A stretch of 64,000 nucleotides of DNA, from assembly GCF_003590335.1 (NCBI RefSeq), contig NZ_MIET01000022.1, forward strand, positions 62,001 through 126,000. Reading direction: 5' to 3'. The translations under genes and the position numbers were made by a program. This stretch comes from Pseudoalteromonas sp. MSK9-3. Lineage in GTDB: Bacteria > Pseudomonadota > Gammaproteobacteria > Enterobacterales > Alteromonadaceae. Each line of letters starts with the position of its first letter. Within the stretch, counting starts at the first letter, position 1. Below the pieces are notes generated by a model, which did no database searches, had not been told where the DNA came from, and worked only from the letters and a program-made list of their open reading frames with translations. Of this stretch, positions 26,625 through 36,072 are shown in pieces.

Positions 26625-27170
26625 TCAATCTTGTTCACACCGAGTTGCAGCCTCACATGCGGCGAGTAACTCCGCTTTTAAGCTTTCGTCCGTTAAGGTT
26701 TGCGCCAGTGCGACTGCGCCTATCATGGTGGCTGCTTGCGCTAATGCGGCGCTGCGCTCGTTTACATGGCTGTTTATATACTCTACAAACCCTGCAAACA
26801 CTTTTTCATACGTTTCTCGAATGGCTGGATCTCGGTGGCGAATATCTGAAATGAGTAAGGCAATTGGGCACAATTGTGTGTCGTCAGCGCCTTTATGCTG
26901 ATTCAAATAGTTATGTTTTAATACGTTAAACGAGTTGCTGCATCCTGCTTCAAGTTGTTCTTTCGCTATAAAACCCGCGACGGGGATTGCCTCGTGGTAC
27001 AGCTCTGATTTAGATTTAAAGTGGCTGTAAAATGCCCCTCGGGTCATATTCGCTTGCTGCATTACGTCGTCAATACCTACCCCATCAAACCCTCTTGCTA
27101 CAAATAACTGAGCTGCTGCTTCTAAAATACGTTGTCGAGATTGGTGTTTATGATTTGCATCCCAAGGCAT
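26625..27170 (-). CDS. TetR/AcrR-family repressor
   Basis: 181 residues with an N-terminal TetR helix-turn-helix (RQRILEAAAQLFVARGFDGVGIDDVMQQANMTRGAFYSHF in family terms, about residues 12-50) and a helical ligand-binding C-terminus. It is divergent from the glutathione-transferase-like gene at 27260, and a perfect 9-bp inverted repeat in between (27189-27208) is the likely operator for both. The ligand is unknown; electrophiles are a fair guess given the target gene. Confidence 0.9.
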   Translation of the reverse strand: MPWDANHKHQSRQRILEAAAQLFVARGFDGVGIDDVMQQANMTRGAFYSHFKSKSELYHEAIPVAGFIAKEQLEAGCSNSFNVLKHNYLNQHKGADDTQLCPIALLISDIRHRDPAIRETYEKVFAGFVEYINSHVNERSAALAQAATMIGAVALAQTLTDESLKAELLAACEAATRCEQD

Positions 27171-27188
27171 TATTTTCTCTTAAATTAA

Positions 27189-27208
27189 AATATGTTCTTG
27201 AACATATT
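27189..27208. promoter_or_regulatory. Palindromic operator, TetR target
   Basis: Arms AATATGTTC (27189-27197) and GAACATATT (27200-27208) are perfect and separated by TT. It lies between the divergent TetR and glutathione-transferase genes. Confidence 0.75.
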
Positions 27209-27259
27209 GTCATGCTTTTTATGATGAGATCAACCATTAAACATACAAAAGGACATACC

Positions 27260-27898
27260 ATGAACACCATCACACTTATCGGCCCTGACTTTTCAACCTT
27301 TGTAAAAAGCATTGAACTCGTGTGCAACTATAAAGGTATAAGCTATCAACTAAGCCTTGAACATGAAGGGAAACCATTAGCAATAAAAGATGATAGCTTG
27401 CTGCAATTGCACCCTTATAAAAAGGTGCCAATTTTAATTGACGGTGACTTTATTTTGCCCGAGTCGAATGCCATAGCACGTTACTTAGAGCATTGTGGTG
27501 GAGCCACAGTATTTGATGTTGACCCACAAAAACATGCTCACGTAGATGCGTGGGCCAGTATGCTGTCTATTTATGCTTTTCGTGCGCTGATCACTGACTA
27601 TATCATCGAAATTAAAAACCCGAGCGGCCCTAACGCAGAGCTTAATTTTGAAAAGCTTAAAAATGCGCAGCCGGCTGTTTTGAACACTTTGCAAACAATC
27701 AATACTCAACTCGCTGAGCGTGACTTTTTAATCACCGAGCAGTTTTCTTTAGCCGATGCCATCATTTTACCCATGCTTAGTTATCATATGCAGTTGCCTG
27801 GTGATCTCAACTTACTCGCTGAATTTCCAAATTTGGTAAAATACTATCAACGCATTAGCGCTTTGCCATTTTGTAAAGGGGTTTTACACACAGCCTAA
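27260..27898 (+). CDS. Glutathione S-transferase family protein
   Basis: 212 residues. Thioredoxin-fold N-terminal domain with HPYKKVPILIDGDFILPESNAIARYL (the VP cis-proline and ES glutathione-binding motifs), then an all-helical C-terminal domain with SLADAIILPML. It probably conjugates or reduces electrophiles with glutathione. ATG 27260 is preceded by AAAGGA 7 nt upstream; the frame is open further back into the repressor gene, but those codons lie antisense to tetR. Probably regulated by the divergent TetR repressor. Confidence 0.88.
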   Translation: MNTITLIGPDFSTFVKSIELVCNYKGISYQLSLEHEGKPLAIKDDSLLQLHPYKKVPILIDGDFILPESNAIARYLEHCGGATVFDVDPQKHAHVDAWASMLSIYAFRALITDYIIEIKNPSGPNAELNFEKLKNAQPAVLNTLQTINTQLAERDFLITEQFSLADAIILPMLSYHMQLPGDLNLLAEFPNLVKYYQRISALPFCKGVLHTA

Positions 27899-27926
27899 CC
27901 CTTGAATTGACTGGCATAGACTCAGC

Positions 27927-27965
27927 CGTATTTTTACCGCTTATCAGCAAAGTGGTAAAAATACG
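27927..27965. terminator. Convergent terminator between the transferase and AraC-type genes
   Basis: Arms CGTATTTTTACC (27927-27938) and GGTAAAAATACG (27954-27965), perfect 12-bp stem rich in A/T next to the loop. It overlaps the 3' end of the AraC-type gene. Confidence 0.6.
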
Positions 27966-28822
27966 TCTGTGCGTAAATCGCATTCATCTACTTCGTGGAT
28001 CAGGTTTAAGTATTGAAAAAAGCAGGGGTGAGCAGCTGGTTGTTCGTCGCTATCCACCAGCCAATGCTGATAAAACAGATAAATAGTTTGCTCAAGCGTA
28101 TTATGGCTGCCACGATGTGTTACCTTGGCACACCGCATAGCGGGGATCTCTGCATTACTCACACCAAAGTCATTACTCGGAATGGACTTTGCAACCGACC
28201 CTGCTATTTTAAACCTAAACTCACTGGTTGGCATCGTACTCGGATCTCCATTAGGAAGACCAAATGTAAGGCTTGAACGGATCGGCGACAACCCGCTTGA
28301 TTTACGCCAATTTACAAATTCCCCTGCGGTTTCATACACCCGTTCAGGCGCACCTCGGTGTTCAAGCACTGCAACCTGAGTTCTAGGAAATGTCACAATG
28401 TCTACCTCAAGTGTTTTTTCTATTTGGCTATGTACTTTCTCTTCAAATACACGATGCCATTGAGGCCATTGTGGTTGCTTTCTAAATTCGGATGGGGTCT
28501 GGCTAAATGTGCGCTTAAATGCACGAGAAAATGCTTCTGCACTGTCAAAGCCCGCCTTAAGGGCAATATCTATAATTTTAATATCGGTTTCAAAGGCCAG
28601 TTCAAACGACGCACGCTTCAATCTGCCGAGTAATATATATTTGCTCACAGTAACATTGGTACTAGCCACAAACAGCCGATGAAAATGGTATTTCGATAAA
28701 GCGGCAACCTCACTTAAGTGTGTCACAGTCATCTGTTTATCAAGGTTATGATCTATATAGTCACATACTCGTCTAATACTGCGGTGAAGCGGTAAAACAT
28801 GGCTCACGGTTAAATTGCTCAT
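27944..28822 (-). CDS. AraC-family regulator with GyrI-like ligand domain
   Basis: 292 residues. Two helix-turn-helix motifs at the N-terminus (about 20-115: MTVTHLSEVAALSKYHFHRLF and IIDIALKAGFDSAEAFSRAFKRTF, ending in TPSEFR), followed by a GyrI-like effector domain (about 135-290, TQVAVLEHRGAPERVYETAGEFVNWRKS). This order matches Rob/SbmC-type AraC regulators that bind small amphipathic compounds. The target genes are not evident. It is convergent with the transferase gene. Confidence 0.88.
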   Translation of the reverse strand: MSNLTVSHVLPLHRSIRRVCDYIDHNLDKQMTVTHLSEVAALSKYHFHRLFVASTNVTVSKYILLGRLKRASFELAFETDIKIIDIALKAGFDSAEAFSRAFKRTFSQTPSEFRKQPQWPQWHRVFEEKVHSQIEKTLEVDIVTFPRTQVAVLEHRGAPERVYETAGEFVNWRKSSGLSPIRSSLTFGLPNGDPSTMPTSEFRFKIAGSVAKSIPSNDFGVSNAEIPAMRCAKVTHRGSHNTLEQTIYLFYQHWLVDSDEQPAAHPCFFQYLNLIHEVDECDLRTDVFLPLC

Positions 28823-28979
28823 TCAAAAAAGACTGGCTACAGGCAGTATCGCAAACTGTGAGTTAAAAAGCTTGATTGAAAGTGCGGTCTCTCATTTATT
28901 ACTCTAAATTCATAATAAAAAGGTAAACACGCTCATATCAGGAAGGTTGCTCTCTCGGGCTATTGAAAGCTTTTATAAA

Positions 28980-29011
28980 AATGGCTATTGAGAGCGACTC
29001 CAATAGCCATT
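28980..29011 (-). terminator. Rho-independent terminator of the cysteine-rich protein gene
   Basis: Arms AATGGCTATTG (28980-28990) and CAATAGCCATT (29001-29011). On the minus strand a run of T follows directly. Confidence 0.75.
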
Positions 29012-29065
29012 GTGTTTACTTAATTGATCGAACTTGATGTTACTTATTGCCTAAATGATGCAACA

Positions 29066-29425
29066 TTAGCCGCCACATTTATTAAATTCTTCACTCGCTT
29101 TTTCATACACTGTACAAAAGTCCTCGCTGCCGTTTGATGCGGTAATTTTACCGCCATCAAAAATAGCGTTAATCACTTTATTTTTAGTGATGGTTAAACG
29201 CTTATTTTTGCAAGATTTAACAGCCATTGCACCGCATTCAGCTGCACTTCCTGCCTCTTTAAATTTAGAGCAGCTCTGCTTACCTTTACACTTTTTATAA
29301 CTAATTTTGTCCTTTCCTGGGCATGACGTTCTGGTGTACTGGATCTCACAAGTACCCGCAATAGCAACTTCCATGAAAAAGTAGGCAAAAAATGCCACAA
29401 ATAAACTAGCAATTTTCAATTTCAT
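29066..29425 (-). CDS. Small secreted cysteine-rich protein, unknown
   Basis: 119 residues: a Sec signal peptide to about residue 24 (AIAG), then a basic mature protein of about 95 residues with eight cysteines at 26, 35, 46, 52, 64, 72, 104 and 117. This even number in an exported protein implies four disulfides. SCPGKDKISYKKCKGKQSC is the densest part. I do not recognise the family. It has its own terminator (28980-29011) and is probably monocistronic; the chemoreceptor gene lies 57 bp upstream on the same strand. Confidence 0.75.
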   Translation of the reverse strand: MKLKIASLFVAFFAYFFMEVAIAGTCEIQYTRTSCPGKDKISYKKCKGKQSCSKFKEAGSAAECGAMAVKSCKNKRLTITKNKVINAIFDGGKITASNGSEDFCTVYEKASEEFNKCGG

Positions 29426-29482
29426 ATAATGCTCCTCTCAAGCAAATTAGACGATGTAGTAAAGTAACTAAATACTTAGTCA

Positions 29483-31486
29483 CTAGGTTTTAAACTTAGT
29501 TAATAACTCCCGCTGGGTTTCGGCCATTTGCGCAAGTTGTTGACTCGCCTGTTGGTTTTCCTTGGCTTGATTGGTGGTCATATCGGTAATATCACGAATA
29601 CTATATACACTATCTAGTTGCGTTTGTGCGGCCACTGTTTGCTGTTCAGACGCAGCGGCTATTTGTTGGCTCATATCTCGAATAGTCTGAATGCTTTCAA
29701 CAATCGAGTGCAGCATATTCTTAACGCTGTTAATACCATCAACGCACTCTCGTGATGCTTGCTGTGAGCTGGTCATGCTTTCAACCGCTTGCTGAGCACC
29801 ACTGATCAGGTTTTCGATGGCAGATTGAATTTCTTGCGTAGACTCTTGCGTACGGCTCGCCAATGAACGCACCTCATCTGCCACAACAGCAAAGCCTCGC
29901 CCTTGCTCACCCGCCCGCGCAGCTTCAATCGCAGCATTTAGTGCCAACAAATTAGTCTGTTCGGCAATGCCTTTAATTTCAGCAAGTACAGAGCTAATAC
30001 TCACAGTATCGTTATTCAGTTGTTGAATAACATTTGCAGACCCTTCTATGCTTTTACCCAGTTCAGAAATGCTGTCTACATTTTTAAGTAACACTAATTC
30101 ACCTTGTTGCGCCTCAGTGCTGGCTTTTTCAACTTCTTCTAATGTGCTATGAATGCTCGAAGCAACCGATGCGACGGTTTCGGTCATTTCACTAATCGAG
30201 GTGCTCATAGACTGCATTTGTGAACTTTGTTCATTGGCGCTGTTAAAGCTTTGGTCAGAAATTACACTGGTTTGTTCTGCCGTACTCGCTAGCAGTTGAG
30301 AGTTATCGGCTATTTCATTCAAGGTTTGGCGTAAGCTATTCACTAATTGCTGCATGCTATCTGCCATATCGCCTAGCTCATCTTCTTGTTCTTTTACAAA
30401 CTGCACCGTCATATCGCCTGTAGCGGCACTTTGAATTTGCTCAACCGCTTTAGCTAAAGGTACTTTAATTGACCGTGTTACAACATAAGCCACCACCAAC
30501 GACAACACCGTTATAAGCCCTGCCAATACTGAAATGATCAATTGATTTTTTGAAACGGATGCTTCTGCGGCGTCTTGTACACTGCCTGTGTAGGTAATGA
30601 TCTGCTCGTTAAGTTCATTGATGAGTTTACGTGTTTCAACGGCATGATGTTCAGCGGCATCAAATTCTTTCTTAACCTTACTTCTTTGCTTAAGCACATT
30701 CACTTTCGAGTTAATGGCACTGCCATTGCCTACTAAAGCCGACTTAAAACTCGCTAGGTTATTACTCATAGAGACTAACTCATCACTGCCTTGTAATTCA
30801 CTGGCCCCTTTAATTTTGTTGAACAACTCATCTAACTCTGCCACTGCGTCGTTTAATTCTGATTGCACACTCAATACTTCAAAAACAATGTTTGATCCTA
30901 GTGCTGAGTTTGCGCTATCGACGCTACTTTCAATTAACGAAACGAACGTCGCAAGGTCTTCAATCACCGATTCTTGCTCAGCCATGCCCTCTAAGTCATA
31001 TGCAAAACTTAAACTTTCATCCCCCATATCGCCAAATTCACGTGCCAGCTCCTTGGTCTTTTCGATTTGTCCTAAAATGAGTAAATAATCGGTCACACTC
31101 GGCACAGCCTTGTCGTACAACGCAGCGTTTGTTTTTTCCATATCAGAGAAGAGCTGCGCAAGCTCTGGTAAGCTTTGCAGCTGAGAATCTAACTTTCGTA
31201 AACTACTTTGGTTATCGGCGTATCGTTTATCAAAATCCAATTTATAATTGTTTGCTTTGCTAACACTGTCAGTGCCTAACAATAAAACCAAATCAAGCTC
31301 CGTTGCGAGTACACTCTCAGATAGCTCAGCACCGGCAATTAAGGTCGGTACACTTTGGGTCGACACTTGCTGTATTCCTTTACCAATATTCATGATACCC
31401 ATTATCGCAACAATAAAAAGCACCACAGATAAGCACAAAACGACCGCGAAGCCACCAAATATTCTCCACGTCACAGTTAAATTCAT
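29483..31486 (-). CDS. Methyl-accepting chemotaxis protein
   Basis: 667 residues. A membrane helix at about 10-32, a long helical periplasmic sensor (about 33-320), a second membrane helix at about 318-340, HAMP (about 341-395) and a C-terminal signalling coiled-coil whose hairpin tip has the strictly conserved [20 protein letters not shown] motif in family terms, followed by [14 protein letters not shown]. No C-terminal NWETF-like tether for CheR is present. The ligand is unknown. The gene stands alone; no other chemotaxis gene is adjacent. Confidence 0.93.
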   Translation of the reverse strand: MNLTVTWRIFGGFAVVLCLSVVLFIVAIMGIMNIGKGIQQVSTQSVPTLIAGAELSESVLATELDLVLLLGTDSVSKANNYKLDFDKRYADNQSSLRKLDSQLQSLPELAQLFSDMEKTNAALYDKAVPSVTDYLLILGQIEKTKELAREFGDMGDESLSFAYDLEGMAEQESVIEDLATFVSLIESSVDSANSALGSNIVFEVLSVQSELNDAVAELDELFNKIKGASELQGSDELVSMSNNLASFKSALVGNGSAINSKVNVLKQRSKVKKEFDAAEHHAVETRKLINELNEQIITYTGSVQDAAEASVSKNQLIISVLAGLITVLSLVVAYVVTRSIKVPLAKAVEQIQSAATGDMTVQFVKEQEDELGDMADSMQQLVNSLRQTLNEIADNSQLLASTAEQTSVISDQSFNSANEQSSQMQSMSTSISEMTETVASVASSIHSTLEEVEKASTEAQQGELVLLKNVDSISELGKSIEGSANVIQQLNNDTVSISSVLAEIKGIAEQTNLLALNAAIEAARAGEQGRGFAVVADEVRSLASRTQESTQEIQSAIENLISGAQQAVESMTSSQQASRECVDGINSVKNMLHSIVESIQTIRDMSQQIAAASEQQTVAAQTQLDSVYSIRDITDMTTNQAKENQQASQQLAQMAETQRELLTKFKT

Positions 31487-31754
31487 AAGATATATCGTAA
31501 AGGTTGGTAATGCTTAATTTATAGCAAAGATGCAACACTTTGCGAATAATGTTTATAAAAACATACCATTTGATTAGTCAACAAAAGGAACAGACAGAAA
31601 AAGCCACACAATTAATTAACAATATAAGGAGGGGTTATGGTAAAGAAGGCAAGTAACACGACCTAATCGTTACACGATGGTCACGCTCGGTCGAGTTACT
31701 TTTAAAATCGGTGTTTGTATAGAAAATATCGCCTTTAATACACACTCTATGGCA

Positions 31755-32354
31755 TTAAGTTACCGCCATAAAACCGGGGAGGTCTTCAACCTGAGTTTGC
31801 CATGTCAGAATTTTTGGAAAGTCTTTAGCAACATCAGTGGCACTCTCAGCCAGCTTGATGTAACTGTACAACGCAATATCCGCGATGCTCGGTTTGTTGC
31901 TCGCCATCCATTTTTGCTTCGCTAAGTTTTGCTCCAAAAAGTGATATAGCTGTATGGTTGTTTCAAGTGCCAAGTCAAAATTACCTGGCTTGTTCAGCAC
32001 TTTAATTGCTCTCGCTGTTGCAGGTCCGTTCACTAAAGGCCCTGCCGCAATCGACAACAACCGTTGAACCTGTGCTTGCTTCATTGTGCTAGAAGGGTAC
32101 CAAGAATCTGATTTATCAAATGTTTTAGCCAAGTAGATTAATATTGCATTCGAGTCACAAATAATACGACTGTTATGTTTTAACACAGGCACTTGACCAA
32201 GCGGGTTAATATTCAAAAATGAGGCTGATTTTTGTTGTTGTTTTTTTAAATCAATAATAATAAATTCATATTCTAATTGTAGAATAGATAAAAATAACGA
32301 CACTTTGTGAGTGTGACCTGACAGAGGATGTCCGTATAACTTAATTTCTTCCAT
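31755..32354 (-). CDS. Glutathione S-transferase family protein
   Basis: 199 residues, unrelated in detail to the transferase at 27260. The N-terminus IKLYGHPLSGHTHKV is the GST fold with a Ser/His-type active site, followed by NPLGQVPVL and CDSNAILIYLA; the C-terminal domain has KPSIADIALYSYI. ATG 32354 is preferred over the TTG two codons upstream because AGGT sits 8 nt before it. Probably cytoplasmic detoxification; the substrate is unknown. Between it and the chemoreceptor start there are 268 bp with nothing recognisable. Confidence 0.87.
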   Translation of the reverse strand: MEEIKLYGHPLSGHTHKVSLFLSILQLEYEFIIIDLKKQQQKSASFLNINPLGQVPVLKHNSRIICDSNAILIYLAKTFDKSDSWYPSSTMKQAQVQRLLSIAAGPLVNGPATARAIKVLNKPGNFDLALETTIQLYHFLEQNLAKQKWMASNKPSIADIALYSYIKLAESATDVAKDFPKILTWQTQVEDLPGFMAVT

Positions 32355-32511
32355 AATCAAGACCTAAAAATAATAGTTGTATACCAAACAACCATTAAAC
32401 CTCAATTAAGCTTAAATAAAAACCACGAAAAGTATATATAATGTAAGGAATAGGTTTTAAGTATGTGTACTTTATTAACTAATTAATAAAAAACGTTATT
32501 TAATATCCTAA

Positions 32512-33411
32512 TTATAATGTTGGCCTTACACAGTTATGTAACGGCGCCCATGTATATCGCTTTGCGTTTAATGTGTCTCTGGTGCGAATACTCATGGTGG
32601 GGTTACGTAGCTTTAAAAGTTTACGTTTAGTGAAATGCCCTTTTTGAATTGCATCTTTCGTGATGGGATGTGCATTAAGCAAAGCATCAAAGCTACCATC
32701 AAGCATAGCGGCGTGTAGCCCATGTGTTAGGCGCTTTCTTAATCGGTGATTACTTTTTTTCACAAAGAAATACATAGCTGATGGGTAACATAAGCCAAAT
32801 TGATCATCAATACGCAAGCTCGGATAATCGGTAACTTCAGACCATGGTTCATGTAATGCCCGAGGAAACAAGTCAAAACGCTTTTGTGCTGCCATATTTA
32901 GTAAATTTTGTGCCCCCGCTGTTTCAGTTTTTAAATTGTTATAAGTATAAATTTGCGAGTCTGGCCAGTCATGGCCGCTACCAAAGCGATAATTCAGTAA
33001 AGCTGAAGCATGCGTTTGCGCATTTAGAGTCACCTGAAAATCTTTATGAATAATAAATACGCGTGCGCCCATCATCCCTTTTAATAATGGAATATAAACA
33101 GTACCGAGCTTATGCTCTCGTGTAATTGACGTCATACTCCAATGTACATCAATTAAGTCAGCGTTTGCTAACAACTCCAATGTACGTGCTTGCGGCGCAT
33201 CTTCAAACGTTTTTTCAAGCAATGTATATGCGCCATATTCGGGCACGCTTTTTTCTAGTGCCAAACGCAATAAATCTATGTAATAGCGCTGCTTTGGATC
33301 ACTAAACGTATGAGACACGTTATACCTCACACTATCAGTGGCATAACTGCACGTGCTCACGAGGGAAAACGTTAAAAGTGCCAGTAATATTAGCGTTAAA
33401 CCTATACGCAT
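32512..33411 (-). CDS. Periplasmic solute-binding-like protein, orphan
   Basis: 299 residues with an N-terminal signal peptide (about 1-24). The rest looks like a type 2 periplasmic binding protein: YYIDLLRLALEK near the start, IDVHWSMTS, and FGLCYPSAMYFFVKKSNHRLRKRLTHGLHAAMLDGSFDAL typical of the amino-acid-binding-like group. No transporter genes are adjacent, so it may act in sensing or be an orphan of the family seen often in Alteromonadales. The ligand is unknown. Confidence 0.7.
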   Translation of the reverse strand: MRIGLTLILLALLTFSLVSTCSYATDSVRYNVSHTFSDPKQRYYIDLLRLALEKSVPEYGAYTLLEKTFEDAPQARTLELLANADLIDVHWSMTSITREHKLGTVYIPLLKGMMGARVFIIHKDFQVTLNAQTHASALLNYRFGSGHDWPDSQIYTYNNLKTETAGAQNLLNMAAQKRFDLFPRALHEPWSEVTDYPSLRIDDQFGLCYPSAMYFFVKKSNHRLRKRLTHGLHAAMLDGSFDALLNAHPITKDAIQKGHFTKRKLLKLRNPTMSIRTRDTLNAKRYTWAPLHNCVRPTL

Positions 33412-33583
33412 AATTATTCAACAATCCTTTATAAATACCTTTTCATTGTAACAAAGTATCTATATGCGAAACACGATTATATTTATAACCGTACTTGTTC
33501 TTTGATTCAAGCCGCTTAGTTTATTGCGGATAATGTGTGCTCAATAACAAATGTACGATGCTTTCATGACGTTCATATGTTTG

Positions 33584-34456
33584 TTATTTCACAGCACGAA
33601 TCATAAGCGTATCAAATTGTGCCTGAATAGCTGCTTGCGCCAATTGCACACTCACAGGCACCGCCCCTTGATATGGGTGAACTGTAAAAACCGTGGTCGG
33701 GGCAAGCGATTGGTCTGTAAATACACGGGCTAACTCAGGGTACTGCGCCACAAGGACATTTGGGACCAACCCAATGCCAAACCCCGCAGAAATTAAAGAC
33801 ACCGTTTGAGAAATAGTATCTGTGGTATGAGTTGCTTCAAAACTTAACTGTTGCGATTCGGATCCGTGACGTATTAGCGTATGTTTAATATGGGTCCCTT
33901 GCCAGTGGTTAGCAATATACGCGACGGAATCTATATCCACAGTACTCCCCGTGGCTTTGCATAATACATCTGTCAATGAACCAAGCCGGCGTTGTTTATA
34001 ATGGCTGTCTTTGCTGCCACCGACTCGAATAGCTAAATCAATATCATGATGCATCAGGTCGAGTTGGTCATCTTGGCATATCAAACAAAGCTGTACATTA
34101 GGGCAATGTAAAAAAGCATCTTTTAAAGCAGGAACAACCAATGTATCCATTAATGCGTGTGGCGCTGTTACCGTGAACTTACCCGCAGGTTCTGCTTGCT
34201 GCGCCATCACTTCATCCCACGCTTGCTCAGAAATTTGATGCATTTTCACGCAATGGGCATAAAAGCGTTCGCCCGATGGCGTTAACGACTGGCGACGCGT
34301 CGTTCGTTTTAAAAGTGTGGTTGCCAATTCGCTTTCAAGCAGCTTTAAATGCTGACTTAATACTGATTTTGACAGTGCCATTTTCTCAGCCGCTTTGGTG
34401 ATTGAGCCCGCTTCTACGATGCGCATAAATATGGCCATATGCCGCAATTTGTTCAT
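33584..34456 (-). CDS. LysR-family transcriptional regulator
   Basis: 290 residues with an N-terminal winged helix-turn-helix (MAIFMRIVEAGSITKAAEKMALSKSVLSQHLKLLE in family terms, about 7-45) and a C-terminal type 2 binding-protein-like effector domain (about 90-285). It is divergent from the SnoaL-like gene at 34558; the 101-bp gap between them is the usual place for a LysR operator, so that gene is the likely target. Confidence 0.9.
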   Translation of the reverse strand: MNKLRHMAIFMRIVEAGSITKAAEKMALSKSVLSQHLKLLESELATTLLKRTTRRQSLTPSGERFYAHCVKMHQISEQAWDEVMAQQAEPAGKFTVTAPHALMDTLVVPALKDAFLHCPNVQLCLICQDDQLDLMHHDIDLAIRVGGSKDSHYKQRRLGSLTDVLCKATGSTVDIDSVAYIANHWQGTHIKHTLIRHGSESQQLSFEATHTTDTISQTVSLISAGFGIGLVPNVLVAQYPELARVFTDQSLAPTTVFTVHPYQGAVPVSVQLAQAAIQAQFDTLMIRAVK

Positions 34457-34557
34457 ATTGTTCTACCTAGCTAAACAGTCTTTTCTATTAACTTTGTTTT
34501 TCTTACCAAAGCATAACGCTAAACTTTGCAGCAAGTAAACAATCGAGATAGAAGAGC

Positions 34558-34932
34558 ATGGCACCACAAACTGTATTTGAAGCATGTAAAGCTGGCATTT
34601 TACAATGGCAAACCGCATTCAATAACCAAGATGCGCAGGGATGTGCTGCGCAATACCAAAAAGACTGTACGATGGTTGCCAAACCATTTGGCACATTCAA
34701 AGGCACAGAGCAAATACAGGCGCTATGGCAACAAATCATCGACCAAGGGTTTAATAATGTGCAATACAGTGACGTTATTTGGCAACCAGAAGGCGATGAC
34801 GGCTTTTTACTGACTTCTAGTTGGGAAATGAACAAAGCCTTTGGTGTTGTGCACAAAGAGCACTGGCAAGTGCAAGCTGATGGTAAAGCCGTATTAGTGT
34901 ATGACGAATTTGAAGTGCAAGGAGAACGCTAA
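34558..34932 (+). CDS. SnoaL/DUF4440-like (NTF2-fold) protein
   Basis: 124 residues with the cone-shaped NTF2 fold pattern: an N-terminal helix with WQTAFNNQDAQGCAAQYQKDCTMV, KGTEQIQALWQQII, then beta strands (DGFLLTSSWEMN, KEHWQVQADGKAVLVYDEFEVQ). Many members are small-molecule isomerases, hydrolases or binding proteins; no function can be assigned. GAAGAG precedes the ATG. Probably controlled by the divergent LysR regulator. Confidence 0.75.
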   Translation: MAPQTVFEACKAGILQWQTAFNNQDAQGCAAQYQKDCTMVAKPFGTFKGTEQIQALWQQIIDQGFNNVQYSDVIWQPEGDDGFLLTSSWEMNKAFGVVHKEHWQVQADGKAVLVYDEFEVQGER

Positions 34933-34974
34933 GCAAGTATCGCCAAGCAGAACTCATTAATTGATGCAGGCACT

Positions 34975-36060
34975 GCGCGTAACATGGACCCTGAAATAAA
35001 TTCAGGGAGACAAAGTGGGGGTTACAGCCAATGGCCTTCACACGCTTTGAAATCACGCCATTCTTAGATCAAACGTTGGCGAAGACGTAAATAAACCCAT
35101 AAACCTCCGTCGTCTTCCTGACGTAGGTCAGGATCCATTTACTTGAATAAATAGGCCCCACCGTCTTCCTGATGCAAGTCAGGATCCACTTACTTGAATA
35201 AACAAGCCCCACCGTCTTCCTGACGCAGGTCAGGATCCATGGGGTTTAGAGCATCATTGCTAAACAGGGGCGTGTTACTCCACGAGGGCACTGCGCTCAA
35301 CATGGACCCTGAAATGAATTCAGGGAGACAAAGTGGGGGTTACCGCCAATGGCCTTCACACGCTTTGAAATCACGCCATTCTTAGATCAAACGTTGGCGA
35401 AGACGTAAATAAACCTCCGTCGTCTTCCTGACGCAGGTCAGGATCCATTGGTTTTAAAAGTACCATTAATAAACAGGTGCGTATTACTCCACTAGGGCAC
35501 TACGCTCAACATGGACCCTGAAATGAACTCAGGGAGACAAAGTGGTGGTTACCGCCAATGGCCTTCACACGCTTTGAAATCACGCCATTCTTAGATCAAA
35601 CGTTGGCGAAGACGTAAATAAACCTCCGTCGTCTTCCTGACGCAGGTCAGGATCCATAGGTTTTAAAAGTACCATTAATAAACAGGTGCGTATTATTTCA
35701 CTAGGGCACTGCGCTCAACATGGACCCTGAAATGAATTCAGGGAGACAAAACATGAGGAAACAAAATAGAGGCCGTCGCTAACGAGAAGTCACACCCCAC
35801 CGTCTTCCTGACGCAGGTCAGGATCCATAGGTTTTAAAAGTACCATTAATAAACAGGGGCGTGTTATTCCACTAGAGCAATGCTCTCAACATGGACCCTG
35901 AAATGAATTCAGGGAGACAAAGTGGTGGTCATCACCAATAGCCTTCACAGACTCTTAAGTCTAGGGAAGTCACCATCGTCTTCCTGAAGCAGGTCAGGAT
36001 CCATTTACTTGAATAAACAAGCCCCACCGTCTTCCTGACGCAGGTCAGGACCCACGTATT
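34975..36060. repeat. Second block of R1/R2 palindromic repeats in near-tandem units
   Basis: No gene between 34933 and 36072. R2 palindromes in inverse orientation begin at about 34983, 35301, 35510, 35719 and 35890. R1 palindromes lie at about 35108, 35163, 35215, 35428, 35631, 35802, 35978 and 36030. Between them a segment containing AATGGCCTTCACACGCTTTG is repeated at about 35030, 35346 and 35560, giving units of roughly 210-320 bp. Confidence 0.85.
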
Positions 36061-36072
36061 TAAATCAAAAAT

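Noticed and set aside
27032..27259. Extension of the glutathione-transferase gene into the TetR gene
   Set aside because: The extra 76 codons are antisense to tetR and cover the operator; ATG 27260 has an AAAGGA site and starts the thioredoxin fold.
31677..31925. ORF of 82 codons on the plus strand
   Set aside because: It is mostly antisense to the glutathione-transferase gene at 31755 and has no family features.
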